Source: Mailhella sp. (GTDB lineage: Bacteria > Desulfobacterota > Desulfovibrionia > Desulfovibrionales > Desulfovibrionaceae). Taken from it: a stretch of DNA of 7,974 nt. Location: assembly GCA_017411945.1 (NCBI GenBank), contig JAFQPD010000144.1, positions 1-7,974 of the forward strand, given 5' to 3'. The translations under genes were made by a program, and so were the position numbers. Positions 1 through 6,946 of this stretch are shown here, one piece after another (position 1 is the first letter of the stretch; each line of letters begins with the position of its first letter). Below the pieces are notes generated by a model. The model was not told the origin of the DNA. It did not search any database and worked only from the letters and a program-made list of their open reading frames with translations.

Positions 1-190
1 CGAAGCGCCGCCGGAACAAGCCGCAGGCTTGTGAGGCGCGATTCGGTCAGGCCTGCGCCCGAAGGACTCTTGGGTCGACTGGAAGTCGGCCCCAGCGGAA
101 AACCGGCAGGTTTTCCAAGATGCCTTTTCTCGCTCAAGGCAACGAACATCGCGAGAGTTCAAGAAAAGTTCGGAGCAAGTCTTTAAAAAC
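1..190. other. Intergenic region with clustered hairpins downstream of mtaB
   Basis: No convincing gene lies here. The stretch carries several inverted repeats: a 7-bp stem with a 3-base loop (16-22 with 26-32), a 5-bp stem (76-80 with 84-88) that can be extended by 71-74 with 91-94, a perfect 8-bp stem with a 4-base loop (97-104 with 109-116), and a 6-bp stem (121-126 with 136-141). Segment 68-73 can also pair with 115-120, which competes with the 97-116 hairpin. No hairpin is followed by a clear T-run on either strand, so none is a textbook intrinsic terminator. Possible roles are 3' processing or termination signals for the mtaB transcript, a REP-like dispersed repeat, or part of a structured RNA reaching beyond the left edge. 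Pairings are read directly; function is unknown. Confidence 0.45.
97..116. repeat. Perfect 8-bp inverted repeat (stem-loop)
   Basis: The arms GGAAAACC and GGTTTTCC are separated by GGCA and form an uninterrupted 8-bp stem. This is the strongest hairpin in the left intergenic region and could fold from either strand. It lies 75-94 bases past the mtaB stop. There is no adjacent T-tract on the mtaB (minus) side and only a short T-run several bases away on the plus side, so a terminator role is possible but not demonstrated. Confidence 0.6.
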
Positions 191-1549
191 TTACGCCGGA
201 CGTACTATAAGCAAATTCTTCTCAATGCGCAAAGGTTTAACTTTAATGAGCTCGCGCCCCTGCTCCGCAAGCGGGGAGGCGTTCTCTCCCAAGGCTTCCG
301 GCCTTTCGAGGCGGCAGTCCACGAAGTACTCGTTGTTGCCGTGGCGGGCGTCCGCGCTGTCGAAGGCGACCCACATTTCCGGCAGGCCCATCTGCACGCC
401 GAGGAAGGCGGCCTTCTTCTCGGCCATGAGGCTGCGCACGCGGGCGGCGTGTTCCTGCCGCACTTTCTTGGGAAGCTGGGGAAGCGTGGCGGCCCTGGTG
501 CCCGGGCGTTCGGAATAGGGAAAGACGTGGGCATAGGTCATGGGCAGGACGCGGAGCATGGCCAGCGTTTCCTCGGTCTCGGCCTCGGTCTCGCCGGGGA
601 AGCCCATGAGGATATCCGCCCCGAGGCCCATGACGGGCCAGAAGCGGCGCATCTTCGCCACGGAATCCGCAATGTTTTCGGGCGAATAGGGAGAACGGGC
701 CATGCGGGCCAGCACCGTAGGGCTGCCGCTCTGGAGCGAAAGGTGGAGCTGGGGGCAGAGCATGCGGCACCCTTCCAGCGTTTCGAGGCATTCCGTGCCC
801 ATCGAACCCGTGACCTGCGCAGGGTCGAGAGAGCTGAGGCGGAAACGCGCACGGCCCGCCCATTCCGGGGCGAGCTCGGAGTCCAGCCGGCGCAGGAGCG
901 ACCAGAAGTTCCTGCCGTCGCCAGAGCCGGAATGGAACTGGCGCAAGTTCACGCCGGAAAGCAGTATCTCGCGGTGGCCGGAAGCCAGCAGGCGATGCGC
1001 CTCAGCCACGATGTCTTCCACAGGACGGGAGCGCGAAGGCCCGCGCGTGAGCGGGATGATGCAGTAGGCGCAGCCCTGGGAACAGCCGTCCTGCACCTTG
1101 ATGACAGGGCGGGCGCGCTTGAAGGAGCTGATGGAGAACGGGGCGAAGCTGCGGGCCGCGCCTTCCTCGCCGCCGGGCGCGGAGAAATCGGAAAGCTCCA
1201 GAGGATGCCCGGAGAGCAGGACGAACTTCTGCACCTGAGGGATGACCGCCGCCACGCCGGGGAGCTGGCGGAAGTCTTCGGGGGCGGCGGTGGCGGCGCA
1301 GCCTGCGGCGAAGATGCGGGCCTGCGGGTTCAGGCGGCCCAGCTTGCGGGCCATCTGGCGGGCGTCGGCCACGGCCTCGGCGGTGACGGCGCAGGAGTCG
1401 ATGAAGATGACGTCGGCCTCGGCGGGATCTTCGGTCTCCACGCCGCCGAGGGACATCCACCATTCGCGGATGGACTGCGTTTCGTACTGGTTCACGCGGC
1501 AGCCGTAGGTGATGACGTAAAACTTAAAGCTCTTCTTCAACTCTTGCAT
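191..1549 (-). CDS. mtaB: MtaB-type tRNA t6A37 methylthiotransferase (radical SAM)
   Basis: This 452-residue protein matches the MtaB branch of the radical-SAM methylthiotransferases, which convert t6A at position 37 of ANN-decoding tRNAs to ms2t6A in the cytoplasm. The N-terminal domain opens with TYGCRVNQYET and supplies the three auxiliary-cluster cysteines C17, C53 and C84. The radical-SAM cluster is C156-x3-C160-x2-C163 in DGCSQGCAYCIIP, followed by the expected TRGPSRSR segment. The core includes LLSGVNL (196-202), HLSLQSGS (269-276) and DILMGFPGET (312-321). The tail from about 375 is TRAM-like and should bind RNA. The length fits the family. The ATG at 1549 has AGGA four bases upstream. 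It lies 24 bases after the lipoprotein gene and is probably the last gene of the operon. MiaB and RimO are the alternatives; the CRVNQYE signature and lack of MiaB or RimO hallmarks favour MtaB. Confidence 0.93.
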   Translation of the reverse strand: MQELKKSFKFYVITYGCRVNQYETQSIREWWMSLGGVETEDPAEADVIFIDSCAVTAEAVADARQMARKLGRLNPQARIFAAGCAATAAPEDFRQLPGVAAVIPQVQKFVLLSGHPLELSDFSAPGGEEGAARSFAPFSISSFKRARPVIKVQDGCSQGCAYCIIPLTRGPSRSRPVEDIVAEAHRLLASGHREILLSGVNLRQFHSGSGDGRNFWSLLRRLDSELAPEWAGRARFRLSSLDPAQVTGSMGTECLETLEGCRMLCPQLHLSLQSGSPTVLARMARSPYSPENIADSVAKMRRFWPVMGLGADILMGFPGETEAETEETLAMLRVLPMTYAHVFPYSERPGTRAATLPQLPKKVRQEHAARVRSLMAEKKAAFLGVQMGLPEMWVAFDSADARHGNNEYFVDCRLERPEALGENASPLAEQGRELIKVKPLRIEKNLLIVRPA

Positions 1550-1573
1550 GATATCCTGCCGATATTCTTATTT

Positions 1574-3034
1574 TCATTCACCAAGAACAGCAAAGCCCTT
1601 CACCCGCTCTATGAGCAGACGGCCTTCGTCCACGTCGCCGCGCTCCTCGCCGGGGCGCAGGCCCGTGACCACGGCGCGGCCGATGACGAGGCGGCCGGCC
1701 TTGCCGCCCGGAAGCGTGTTCCTCACGCCCCACATGTTGTGGAACATGGCCGCCCTGCCCTGCCACTGCCCGGCGTAGAGCCCTATGTGCCCGGGCATGG
1801 CGATGAGCGTTCGGAAGGGCACGGCCTGCTCGCGCAGGGCTTTCTCCTTGGCCTCGGCGCTCATGCCTTCGAGCTTCAGCGCCGCCCCTTCCTGCGCCTG
1901 CTTCGAGGAATTGCGCGGAAGCCATAGGCCGAAGGGCGTGAAAAGATCCTGCATGGTGGCGGAGCAGTCGCGGTCGCCATAGAGGCCGCCCCAGCCGTAG
2001 GGCTGGCCCATCATGCGGTCGCCTATGCGGGCCACGGCGCGGGGCGTGAGCAGGAGCGGCATGCGCACGGCCGGGCGGGACAGCATGTCGTAGCGTTCTG
2101 TGGAATCTCGGGAAGGCGCGGCGTAGTCTGCGAAGGAAGCCCTGACAGCGCAGGCCTCGCCGTCCAAACCGCGCATGGGCAGGAGCACTTCCCCATCGAA
2201 GGGCGAAGGCAGGACAGCGCCGATGTCAGCCGACGCGAGGTACGAACCGGGGCGCACGGAGGCTTTCCCCTCGCCAGCCAGAGCCTTGAATTTCAGCCCG
2301 ACGCCTTCCTGAACGAAGGCGCAGAGCGGCGTCTTCCTCCACAGCCTGCGGAAATTTTCGCCAGCGGCGGCCACATCTTCAGCACGTACCCAGCCCCATG
2401 CGGTGGAACTCTGCACGAGGAGCCATGCGCCGTCGCGGCTCTTGTGGTAGACGGCGAGCGGCGTTCCGGCATGCAGGCGGCTGTACTGGAAAAGGTCGAA
2501 GGGCCAGCCCCGCCCTGCCTCGTGCAGGCCGGAGAAGCGCGGCTTCATGGTGGGGGCGGAGCGGAGGTCGGAAGCCCGGACAGTTATGGCCATGCGCGGC
2601 AGCACGCGGAGGCGTTCCATGCGCGGCAGGTCGGCGTTTTTCGCCATCCTGCTCCATGCCTCGTCGCTCCACGGGTGCATGTTCTCGGCATAGCCGCGCC
2701 GTTCCGGGGCGCGCCGGAGCTCGTCCAGCAGGCCCTGCAGGGCTTCGCTGTCCACGCCGGGGGAATCCCACGGCTCGAAGAACCTGCGGCGGAAGCGGGC
2801 CATGTCGATCCTTGCGTCCTCGTGCGAACGCAGGACAGTGTCCGCCCCTCGCGGGCCTCCATGCTGTTCCGCCAGCGTTTCGAGGCTCTGCGGGAAAAGC
2901 CGGAGATCCTCCACGGAAGCCGGGCCGTTCACAGCCAGAGGCGCGGAGGCGCATCCGCCCAGAAGGAGGGAAGCGGCGGCAGCGGCGAGAAGAACAGGCC
3001 TGCAGGCCCTGGCGAACATCGTCTCGAGCATCAT
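1574..3034 (-). CDS. SH3-domain NlpC/P60 (C40) peptidoglycan hydrolase lipoprotein
   Basis: This 486-residue protein is a predicted exported lipoprotein that cleaves peptidoglycan stem peptides, typically between gamma-D-Glu and the diamino acid. A basic start and an Ala/Leu-rich core (about 14-25) lead to the lipobox LLGGC, with the lipidated cysteine at C28. Residues about 42-90 fit the N_NLPC_P60 domain, about 150-222 the first bacterial SH3 domain (with SSTAWGWV) and about 230-305 a second SH3-like domain. The peptidase domain follows: QPYGWGGLYGDRDCS places the nucleophile at C357, MPGHIGLY gives H416, and FHNMWG gives H432 as the probable third catalytic residue. All appear intact. I chose the ATG at 3034, though the frame is open to 3415, because the signal peptide starts there, GAGGA lies six bases upstream, and it overlaps the recD2 stop as ATGA, suggesting translational coupling. 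ATG at 3031 is equally possible. Exact bond specificity is inferred from the family. Confidence 0.93.
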   Translation of the reverse strand: MMLETMFARACRPVLLAAAAASLLLGGCASAPLAVNGPASVEDLRLFPQSLETLAEQHGGPRGADTVLRSHEDARIDMARFRRRFFEPWDSPGVDSEALQGLLDELRRAPERRGYAENMHPWSDEAWSRMAKNADLPRMERLRVLPRMAITVRASDLRSAPTMKPRFSGLHEAGRGWPFDLFQYSRLHAGTPLAVYHKSRDGAWLLVQSSTAWGWVRAEDVAAAGENFRRLWRKTPLCAFVQEGVGLKFKALAGEGKASVRPGSYLASADIGAVLPSPFDGEVLLPMRGLDGEACAVRASFADYAAPSRDSTERYDMLSRPAVRMPLLLTPRAVARIGDRMMGQPYGWGGLYGDRDCSATMQDLFTPFGLWLPRNSSKQAQEGAALKLEGMSAEAKEKALREQAVPFRTLIAMPGHIGLYAGQWQGRAAMFHNMWGVRNTLPGGKAGRLVIGRAVVTGLRPGEERGDVDEGRLLIERVKGFAVLGE

Positions 3035-5364
3035 TCCATGTCCTCGAATATGGCTGGCTCTGCCGGGCGGCCGTCCTGCCGGGGCCTGTCCTTCTTCGCG
3101 CGGCGTTTCCTGGCCTCGTTCACGTCCGGGAGCATGCGGGTGTTCACGGCTCCGTCCTCGCCGGCGAGGCGGTGGGCCAGCCACGTCCAGCGGCGGCGGA
3201 TATGGTTGTTCTTCACGGCCATGGCAAGGGCGCGCCATTCGCCCACCAGCACCACCATCTTCCTGCCGCGGGTGACGGCAGTGTAGACGAGGTTGCGCTG
3301 GAGCAGCATGAAGTGCTGCATCATGAGCGGGATGACCACCACCGGGTACTCGCCGCCCTGCGACTTGTGGATGGATATGGCGTAGGCCGGAACGAGCTCG
3401 TCCAGTTCGTCCCACAGGTAGTTCACGTTGCGCTCGTCGAAGCGCACGGTCACTTCCTTCTCCTCGGCGTCCAGCCAGACTATGGAGCCGGTGTCGCCGT
3501 TGAACACGTCCTTGTCGTAGTTGTTGCGTATCTGCATGACGCGGTCGTTCAGGCGGAAGATGCGTTCGCCGCGCACCAGCGAGTTCTGCACGGGCTGGGG
3601 GTTCACGGCGTCCTGCAGGCGGCGGTTCAGGCTGTTCACGCCCACCCCGCCCTTGAGCATGGGCGAAAGCACCTGGATGTCTTCAGGCGAGAAGCCGAAC
3701 TTGCGGGGGATGCGATCGCGCACGAGGTCCACGATGAGGTCGGCGGCGGCTTCCGGGTCGTCCATCTTGAAATAATAGAAGTCCGTCTTCTGGCCCGCGC
3801 TCTGGCGCAGTTCGGGCAGTTCGCCCTTGTTGATGAGGTGGGCGTTGCAGATGATGTCGCTCTCGGCGGCCTGCCGGAACACTTCAAGGAGCTCCACCAC
3901 GGGGACCACGCCGGAGGCGATGACGTCGCGCAGCACGTTGCCCGGCCCCACGGAGGGCAGCTGGTTCACGTCGCCCACGAGGATGAACGTAGCCCCGGCT
4001 GGCGCGGCCTTCACCAGATGGAACATGAGCATGGTGTCCATCATGGAGGCTTCGTCCACCACGAGCAGGCCGCAGGCCAGCGGGTTGTTCTCGTTGCGGT
4101 TGAAGCCGTCCTCCTGCGGGCTGTATTCCAGCAGGCGGTGTATGGTCTTGGCCTCGAGGCCGGAAGCCTCGCTCATGCGCTTGGCGGCGCGGCCCGTGGG
4201 CGCGGCGAGGAGTATCTTGGCGCGCGCTTCCTGGAAGACCTTGATGATGGCGTTCAGGATGGTGGTCTTGCCCGTGCCCGGGCCGCCGGTGAGCACCATG
4301 ACCTTGCTCTGCGCGGCAGTGTACACGGCCCTCTTCTGCTCTTCGGCGAGCTGCATGGGCATCTTTTCGAGAACGGACTTCACAAGGGCCTTCGGGTCCG
4401 GGATGTGCACGGCCTTGGGCGAACGCAGGAGGCGGTGCAGATAGAAGGCTATCTTGGATTCGTAGAGATGGTGGCGCGAGAGGTAGACGCCGTGGTGGTC
4501 GCCGAGGTCCTCGATGACGACGCGCTGCTCCAGCTCAAGGTCGGAGATGGCCTCGTCCGCCATGTCGGCGGGGATGGAGAGCTTGTCCGCGGCTTCTTCC
4601 ACGAGCTGCGTGCGGGGGTAGTAGACGTGGCCGTCGTCCGTGAGGCGCATGAGCATGTAGAGCACGCCGGCCTGCGCACGGAGCGGGCTGTCTTCCTCGA
4701 AGCCCAGCCTGCGGGCAAGGGCGTCCGCCGTGGTGAAGCCTATGCCGTGTATGTCCATGGCGAGGCGGTAGGGGTTCTCGCGCACCACTTCCAGAGCCTG
4801 AGCCCCGTAATGCTTGAAGATGCGCACCGAGAGCCCGGCCGTGACGCCGTAGGGCTGGAGGAATATCATGAGCTCGCGTATGCCCTGATGCTCGGCCCAC
4901 GAGGCTTTCATGGCTTCGAGCCTCTTCCTGCCGAAGCGCGGCAGCTCGAGCATGCGGTCGGGGTCGGCATCCATGACGTCGAGCGTGGCCGCGCCGAAAT
5001 GCGCCACGATGCGCTCTGCCCACTTCGGGCCTATGCCCTTGATGCAGCCGGAAGCGAGGAAGAGGCGTATGCCCTCTTCCGTGGCGGGGCGTTCCTCCGC
5101 CCACGATTCCATCTGTATCTGGCGGCCGAACTTGGGGTGGCTTATCCAGCGGCCGCGCAGGCGCAGGCGAACGCCGGGCTGGGGCGAGCCCATGCTGCCC
5201 ACCACGGCCACCGGGTCTTCCCGCTGGTCGAGGCGCAGGCGGAACACAGTCCAGCCGTTCTCCTCGTTGTGGTAGACCACGCGCTCCAGCGTGCCGGAGA
5301 ATTCCTCCAGCCCGTCCTGAGCGTCGTCAGTGAGCATATGCATTTGTTCCATAGGTACCGCCAC
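3031..5364 (-). CDS. recD2: RecD2-type ATP-dependent 5'-3' DNA helicase
   Basis: This is a superfamily 1B helicase of up to 777 residues, related to RecD but acting without RecBC and linked in other bacteria to DNA repair and replication-fork maintenance. The N-terminal region (about 18-90) begins EEFSGTLERVVYHNEENGW, typical of RecD2. Helix-hairpin-helix segments follow (CIKGIGPKWAERIV, about 107-120; DIHGIGFTTADALA, about 204-217). Motor motifs are Walker A GGPGTGKTT (360-368), motif Ia APTGRAAKRM (388-397), Walker B VVDEAS (435-440), motif III GDVNQLPSVGPG (464-475), the VFRQA arginine motif (495-499), and the C-terminal ISIHKSQGGEYP (663-674) and VYTAVTRGRK (693-702). The last 30 residues are rich in Lys/Arg. 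The frame starts at a GTG at 5364; ATG codons at 5352, 5343 and 5337 are all plausible and none has a strong ribosome binding site, so the start is unsettled by up to nine residues. It leads the minus-strand cluster. Confidence 0.95.
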   Translation of the reverse strand: MAVPMEQMHMLTDDAQDGLEEFSGTLERVVYHNEENGWTVFRLRLDQREDPVAVVGSMGSPQPGVRLRLRGRWISHPKFGRQIQMESWAEERPATEEGIRLFLASGCIKGIGPKWAERIVAHFGAATLDVMDADPDRMLELPRFGRKRLEAMKASWAEHQGIRELMIFLQPYGVTAGLSVRIFKHYGAQALEVVRENPYRLAMDIHGIGFTTADALARRLGFEEDSPLRAQAGVLYMLMRLTDDGHVYYPRTQLVEEAADKLSIPADMADEAISDLELEQRVVIEDLGDHHGVYLSRHHLYESKIAFYLHRLLRSPKAVHIPDPKALVKSVLEKMPMQLAEEQKRAVYTAAQSKVMVLTGGPGTGKTTILNAIIKVFQEARAKILLAAPTGRAAKRMSEASGLEAKTIHRLLEYSPQEDGFNRNENNPLACGLLVVDEASMMDTMLMFHLVKAAPAGATFILVGDVNQLPSVGPGNVLRDVIASGVVPVVELLEVFRQAAESDIICNAHLINKGELPELRQSAGQKTDFYYFKMDDPEAAADLIVDLVRDRIPRKFGFSPEDIQVLSPMLKGGVGVNSLNRRLQDAVNPQPVQNSLVRGERIFRLNDRVMQIRNNYDKDVFNGDTGSIVWLDAEEKEVTVRFDERNVNYLWDELDELVPAYAISIHKSQGGEYPVVVIPLMMQHFMLLQRNLVYTAVTRGRKMVVLVGEWRALAMAVKNNHIRRRWTWLAHRLAGEDGAVNTRMLPDVNEARKRRAKKDRPRQDGRPAEPAIFEDME
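3035..3045 (-). promoter_or_regulatory. Ribosome binding site of the lipoprotein gene inside recD2
   Basis: GAGGA (minus strand, 3045-3041) lies six bases before the ATG at 3034, inside the last codons of recD2. The recD2 stop TGA (3033-3031) overlaps this ATG, so ribosomes finishing recD2 can reinitiate directly. This site decides the lipoprotein start against the much longer open frame upstream. Confidence 0.75.
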
Positions 5365-5440
5365 GGCACAAAGCCCCGCGAATTTTTGGGCCGAAGCCCT
5401 GAAAAACAGGGAAAAGCAAGGCTCGAAGGCGGCTCTCCCC
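5365..5440. other. Divergent intergenic region, recD2-side leader
   Basis: There is no gene here. On the minus strand, upstream of recD2, two overlapping stems can form. One is CCCTG/CAGGG around a TTTTT loop (5411-5407 with 5401-5397). The other is GGGC/GCCC closed by a UUCG tetraloop (5399-5396 with 5391-5388). They share the GGG at 5397-5399, so only one can exist at a time. I see no convincing sigma-70 promoter for recD2 within this piece. A TATAGT on the minus strand at 5469-5464 overlaps the rightward -10 but has only poorly spaced -35 candidates. Confidence 0.4.
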
Positions 5441-5470
5441 TTTACAACTTCCCACTTGTCCTACTATAAA
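5441..5470 (+). promoter_or_regulatory. Putative sigma-70 promoter for alaC-hom
   Basis: TTTACA (5441-5446, five of six matches to TTGACA) and TATAAA (5465-5470, five of six matches to TATAAT) are separated by 18 bases and stand out as an A/T-rich island in GC-rich surroundings. Transcription would start near 5477, leaving a leader of about 245 bases before alaC. Assignment is by consensus only. Confidence 0.6.
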
Positions 5471-5476
5471 TGAGGA

Positions 5477-5722
5477 ATATCTTCAAGGCAGAGCTCCGCC
5501 GCATCGCGTCATGCCAGCGCGCTTGCGGCAAGGCCAGGGAGCATGCCCTTTCCGGCGCGTTCTGCCCGGCGGTTCCCGGAGCGAGTCCGGCCCGCCAGCC
5601 GCAAGGCGGCAGCATGCGCCCGTATCCTCAGCAGCCCTACTGGGCGAGGCCGCCCCGAGGCTGATGCCACAGCCGGAGGGAAAGGCGCGCAGCAGAAAGG
5701 CTCGCCCCTTCGTGAGGAAACC
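5477..5722 (+). promoter_or_regulatory. Long GC-rich 5' leader of alaC-hom with alternative stems
   Basis: About 245 bases separate the predicted transcription start from the alaC start codon, and no convincing gene lies here. GGCGG (5568-5572) can pair with CCGCC (5592-5596) around an inner CCGGA/TCCGG stem (5576-5580 with 5586-5590). The same CCGCC can instead pair with GGCGG at 5605-5609, so the two folds exclude each other. Further stems are GCCC/GGGC (5634-5637 with 5642-5645), the competing CAGCC/GGCTG (5632-5636 with 5659-5663), and the long-range CCTTTCC/GGAAAGG (5547-5553 with 5679-5685). I see no T-run terminator, so any control would more likely act on translation. I do not recognise a known riboswitch class; a SAM-I core and a T-box motif are absent, and a cobalamin B12 box is not present. 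Confidence 0.4.
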
Positions 5723-6901
5723 ATGTCTGAATTCTCCCGCATCGACCGCCTTCCCCCCTACGCCTTCGCCGTCGTCGGCGACCTCAAGAAGAAGCTGCGT
5801 CAGGAAGGCGCGGACATCGTCGACTTCTCCATGGGCAATCCTGACCTGCCCACCCCGAAGTTCATCGTGGACAAGCTGTGCGAAGCGGCCCGCAAGCCCG
5901 TGAACCACCGCTACTCCGTATCGCGCGGCATACCGAACCTGCGCAAGGCCATATGCGACCTTTACAAGCGCAAGTTCGACGTGGACCTCGACCCCGAATC
6001 CGAAGCCATCACCACCATCGGCTCGAAGGAAGGCTTCGCCCACCTCTGCCTCGCCATGCTCAACCCCGGCGACGTGGTCTTCGCGCCCGACCCTACCTAC
6101 CCCATCCACGTCTACGCCCCTGTCCTCTGCGGAGCGGACGTGCGGCGCATCCCTGTCGGCCCGGGCCGCGACTTCTTCGAAGACCTGCAGACAGCCATGA
6201 AGCAGACCTGGCCCAAGCCCAAGCTGCTCATCATAAGCTATCCTCAGAACCCCACCACCGAAGTGGCGGACATACCCTTCTTCGAGCGCATAGTCGACTT
6301 CGCCAAGGAGCATAAGATCTGGGTCATCCACGACATGGCCTACGCCGACCTCTGCTTCGACGGCTACAAGGCGCCCAGCTTCCTGCAGGCCCGCGGCGCG
6401 AAGGACGTGGGCGTGGAATTCTATTCCATGACCAAGGGCTATTCCATGGCCGGCTGGCGCATGGGCTTCTGCGTGGGCAACAAGGAGCTGGTGCACGCCC
6501 TCACCCGCATAAAGAGCTACCTCGACTACGGCATCTTCCAGCCCATACAGATCGCCGCTACCGTGGGCCTGAACGAGGGCGAGGAAGCCGTGGCGAAGAT
6601 ATGCGAACAGTACAGGAAACGCCGCGACGTGCTGTGCTCCGGCCTGAACCGCGTGGGCTGGCCCGTGGAGCCGCCCAAGGCATCCATGTTCGTATGGGCG
6701 CGCATACCCGAGAAGTTCCGCCACCTCGGCTCCATGGAATTTTCCAAGATGCTGCTGGAAAAGGCCAACGTGGCCGTCCAGCCCGGCATCGGCTTCGGCC
6801 AGATGGGCGACGAATATGTGCGCTTCGCCCTCATCGAGAACCTCCACCGCACACGGCAGGCCATCCAGGGCATCAAGAAAATGATGCAGGGCAAAGCCTA
6901 G
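5723..6901 (+). CDS. alaC: AlaC-like class I/II PLP-dependent aminotransferase
   Basis: This 392-residue, fold-type I aminotransferase closely follows the E. coli AlaC pattern from its first residues (FSRIDRLPPYAF; DFSMGNPD at 34-41; HRYSVSRGIPNLRKAI at 62-77). AlaC makes alanine from pyruvate and glutamate; related enzymes include LL-diaminopimelate aminotransferase, so the substrate is not certain. The PLP-binding Lys is K238 in SMTKGYSMAGWRMGF. Other cofactor residues are N176 (in QNPTTE), D204 and Y207 (in HDMAYADL) and R246, and R367 (in YVRFALIEN) should bind the substrate carboxylate. All key residues are present. The open frame runs back to 5543, but I chose ATG 5723: family similarity starts there, GAGGA lies four bases upstream, and the upstream residues look non-coding. 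hom follows after 45 bases, so the pair is probably one transcript for amino-acid synthesis. Confidence 0.9.
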   Translation: MSEFSRIDRLPPYAFAVVGDLKKKLRQEGADIVDFSMGNPDLPTPKFIVDKLCEAARKPVNHRYSVSRGIPNLRKAICDLYKRKFDVDLDPESEAITTIGSKEGFAHLCLAMLNPGDVVFAPDPTYPIHVYAPVLCGADVRRIPVGPGRDFFEDLQTAMKQTWPKPKLLIISYPQNPTTEVADIPFFERIVDFAKEHKIWVIHDMAYADLCFDGYKAPSFLQARGAKDVGVEFYSMTKGYSMAGWRMGFCVGNKELVHALTRIKSYLDYGIFQPIQIAATVGLNEGEEAVAKICEQYRKRRDVLCSGLNRVGWPVEPPKASMFVWARIPEKFRHLGSMEFSKMLLEKANVAVQPGIGFGQMGDEYVRFALIENLHRTRQAIQGIKKMMQGKA

Positions 6902-6937
6902 CCACGCGGGAAACACCATACCCAACTGAACACGTTC

Positions 6938-6946
6938 AAGGATCCC
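6938..6946 (+). promoter_or_regulatory. Ribosome binding site of hom
   Basis: AAGGA (6938-6942) lies four bases before the ATG at 6947 and supports that start. Its first base is also the last base of the inverted repeat TGAAC-AC-GTTCA at 6927-6938. Confidence 0.65.

Noticed and set aside
1..186. Open plus-strand frame from the left edge ending TAA at 184-186, as a possible C-terminus of a convergent gene, and an opposite ATG frame from 149
   Set aside because: Codon use (CGA, GGA, AGG, CTT) differs from the genes here, the frame crosses strong inverted repeats, and both strands are open at once. A convergent gene end is not excluded, but I cannot support it.
341..1927. 528-codon plus-strand open frame opposite mtaB and the end of the lipoprotein gene
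   Set aside because: It crosses two well-supported minus-strand genes and their spacer, and has no recognisable domain.
3035..3415. N-terminal extension of the lipoprotein frame
   Set aside because: It lies entirely inside recD2, and the signal peptide with its lipobox begins only at 3034, where there is also a proper ribosome binding site.
2398..5469. 1023-codon plus-strand open frame opposite recD2 and part of the lipoprotein gene
   Set aside because: It is an antisense shadow caused by GC-rich codon use. The minus strand carries intact helicase and lipoprotein motifs, while the plus-strand product is His/Val/Gly/Ala-rich and resembles no family.
5470..5664. 64-codon plus-strand frame in the alaC leader, as a leader peptide
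   Set aside because: Its ATG overlaps the predicted -10 and has no ribosome binding site. It has no run of codons for a regulating amino acid such as Thr, Ile or Met.
5543..5722. N-terminal extension of the aminotransferase
   Set aside because: The residues are Arg/Pro/Ala-rich with no similarity to AlaC. The family start and a GAGGA site coincide at 5723.
5560..5722. Cobalamin riboswitch, suggested by GCGAGTCCGG, a GCCAC and a GGGAAAGGC
   Set aside because: The stem expected between GCCAC and GGGAA is missing and there is no B12-box-like sequence, so the resemblance is probably due to GC-rich composition.
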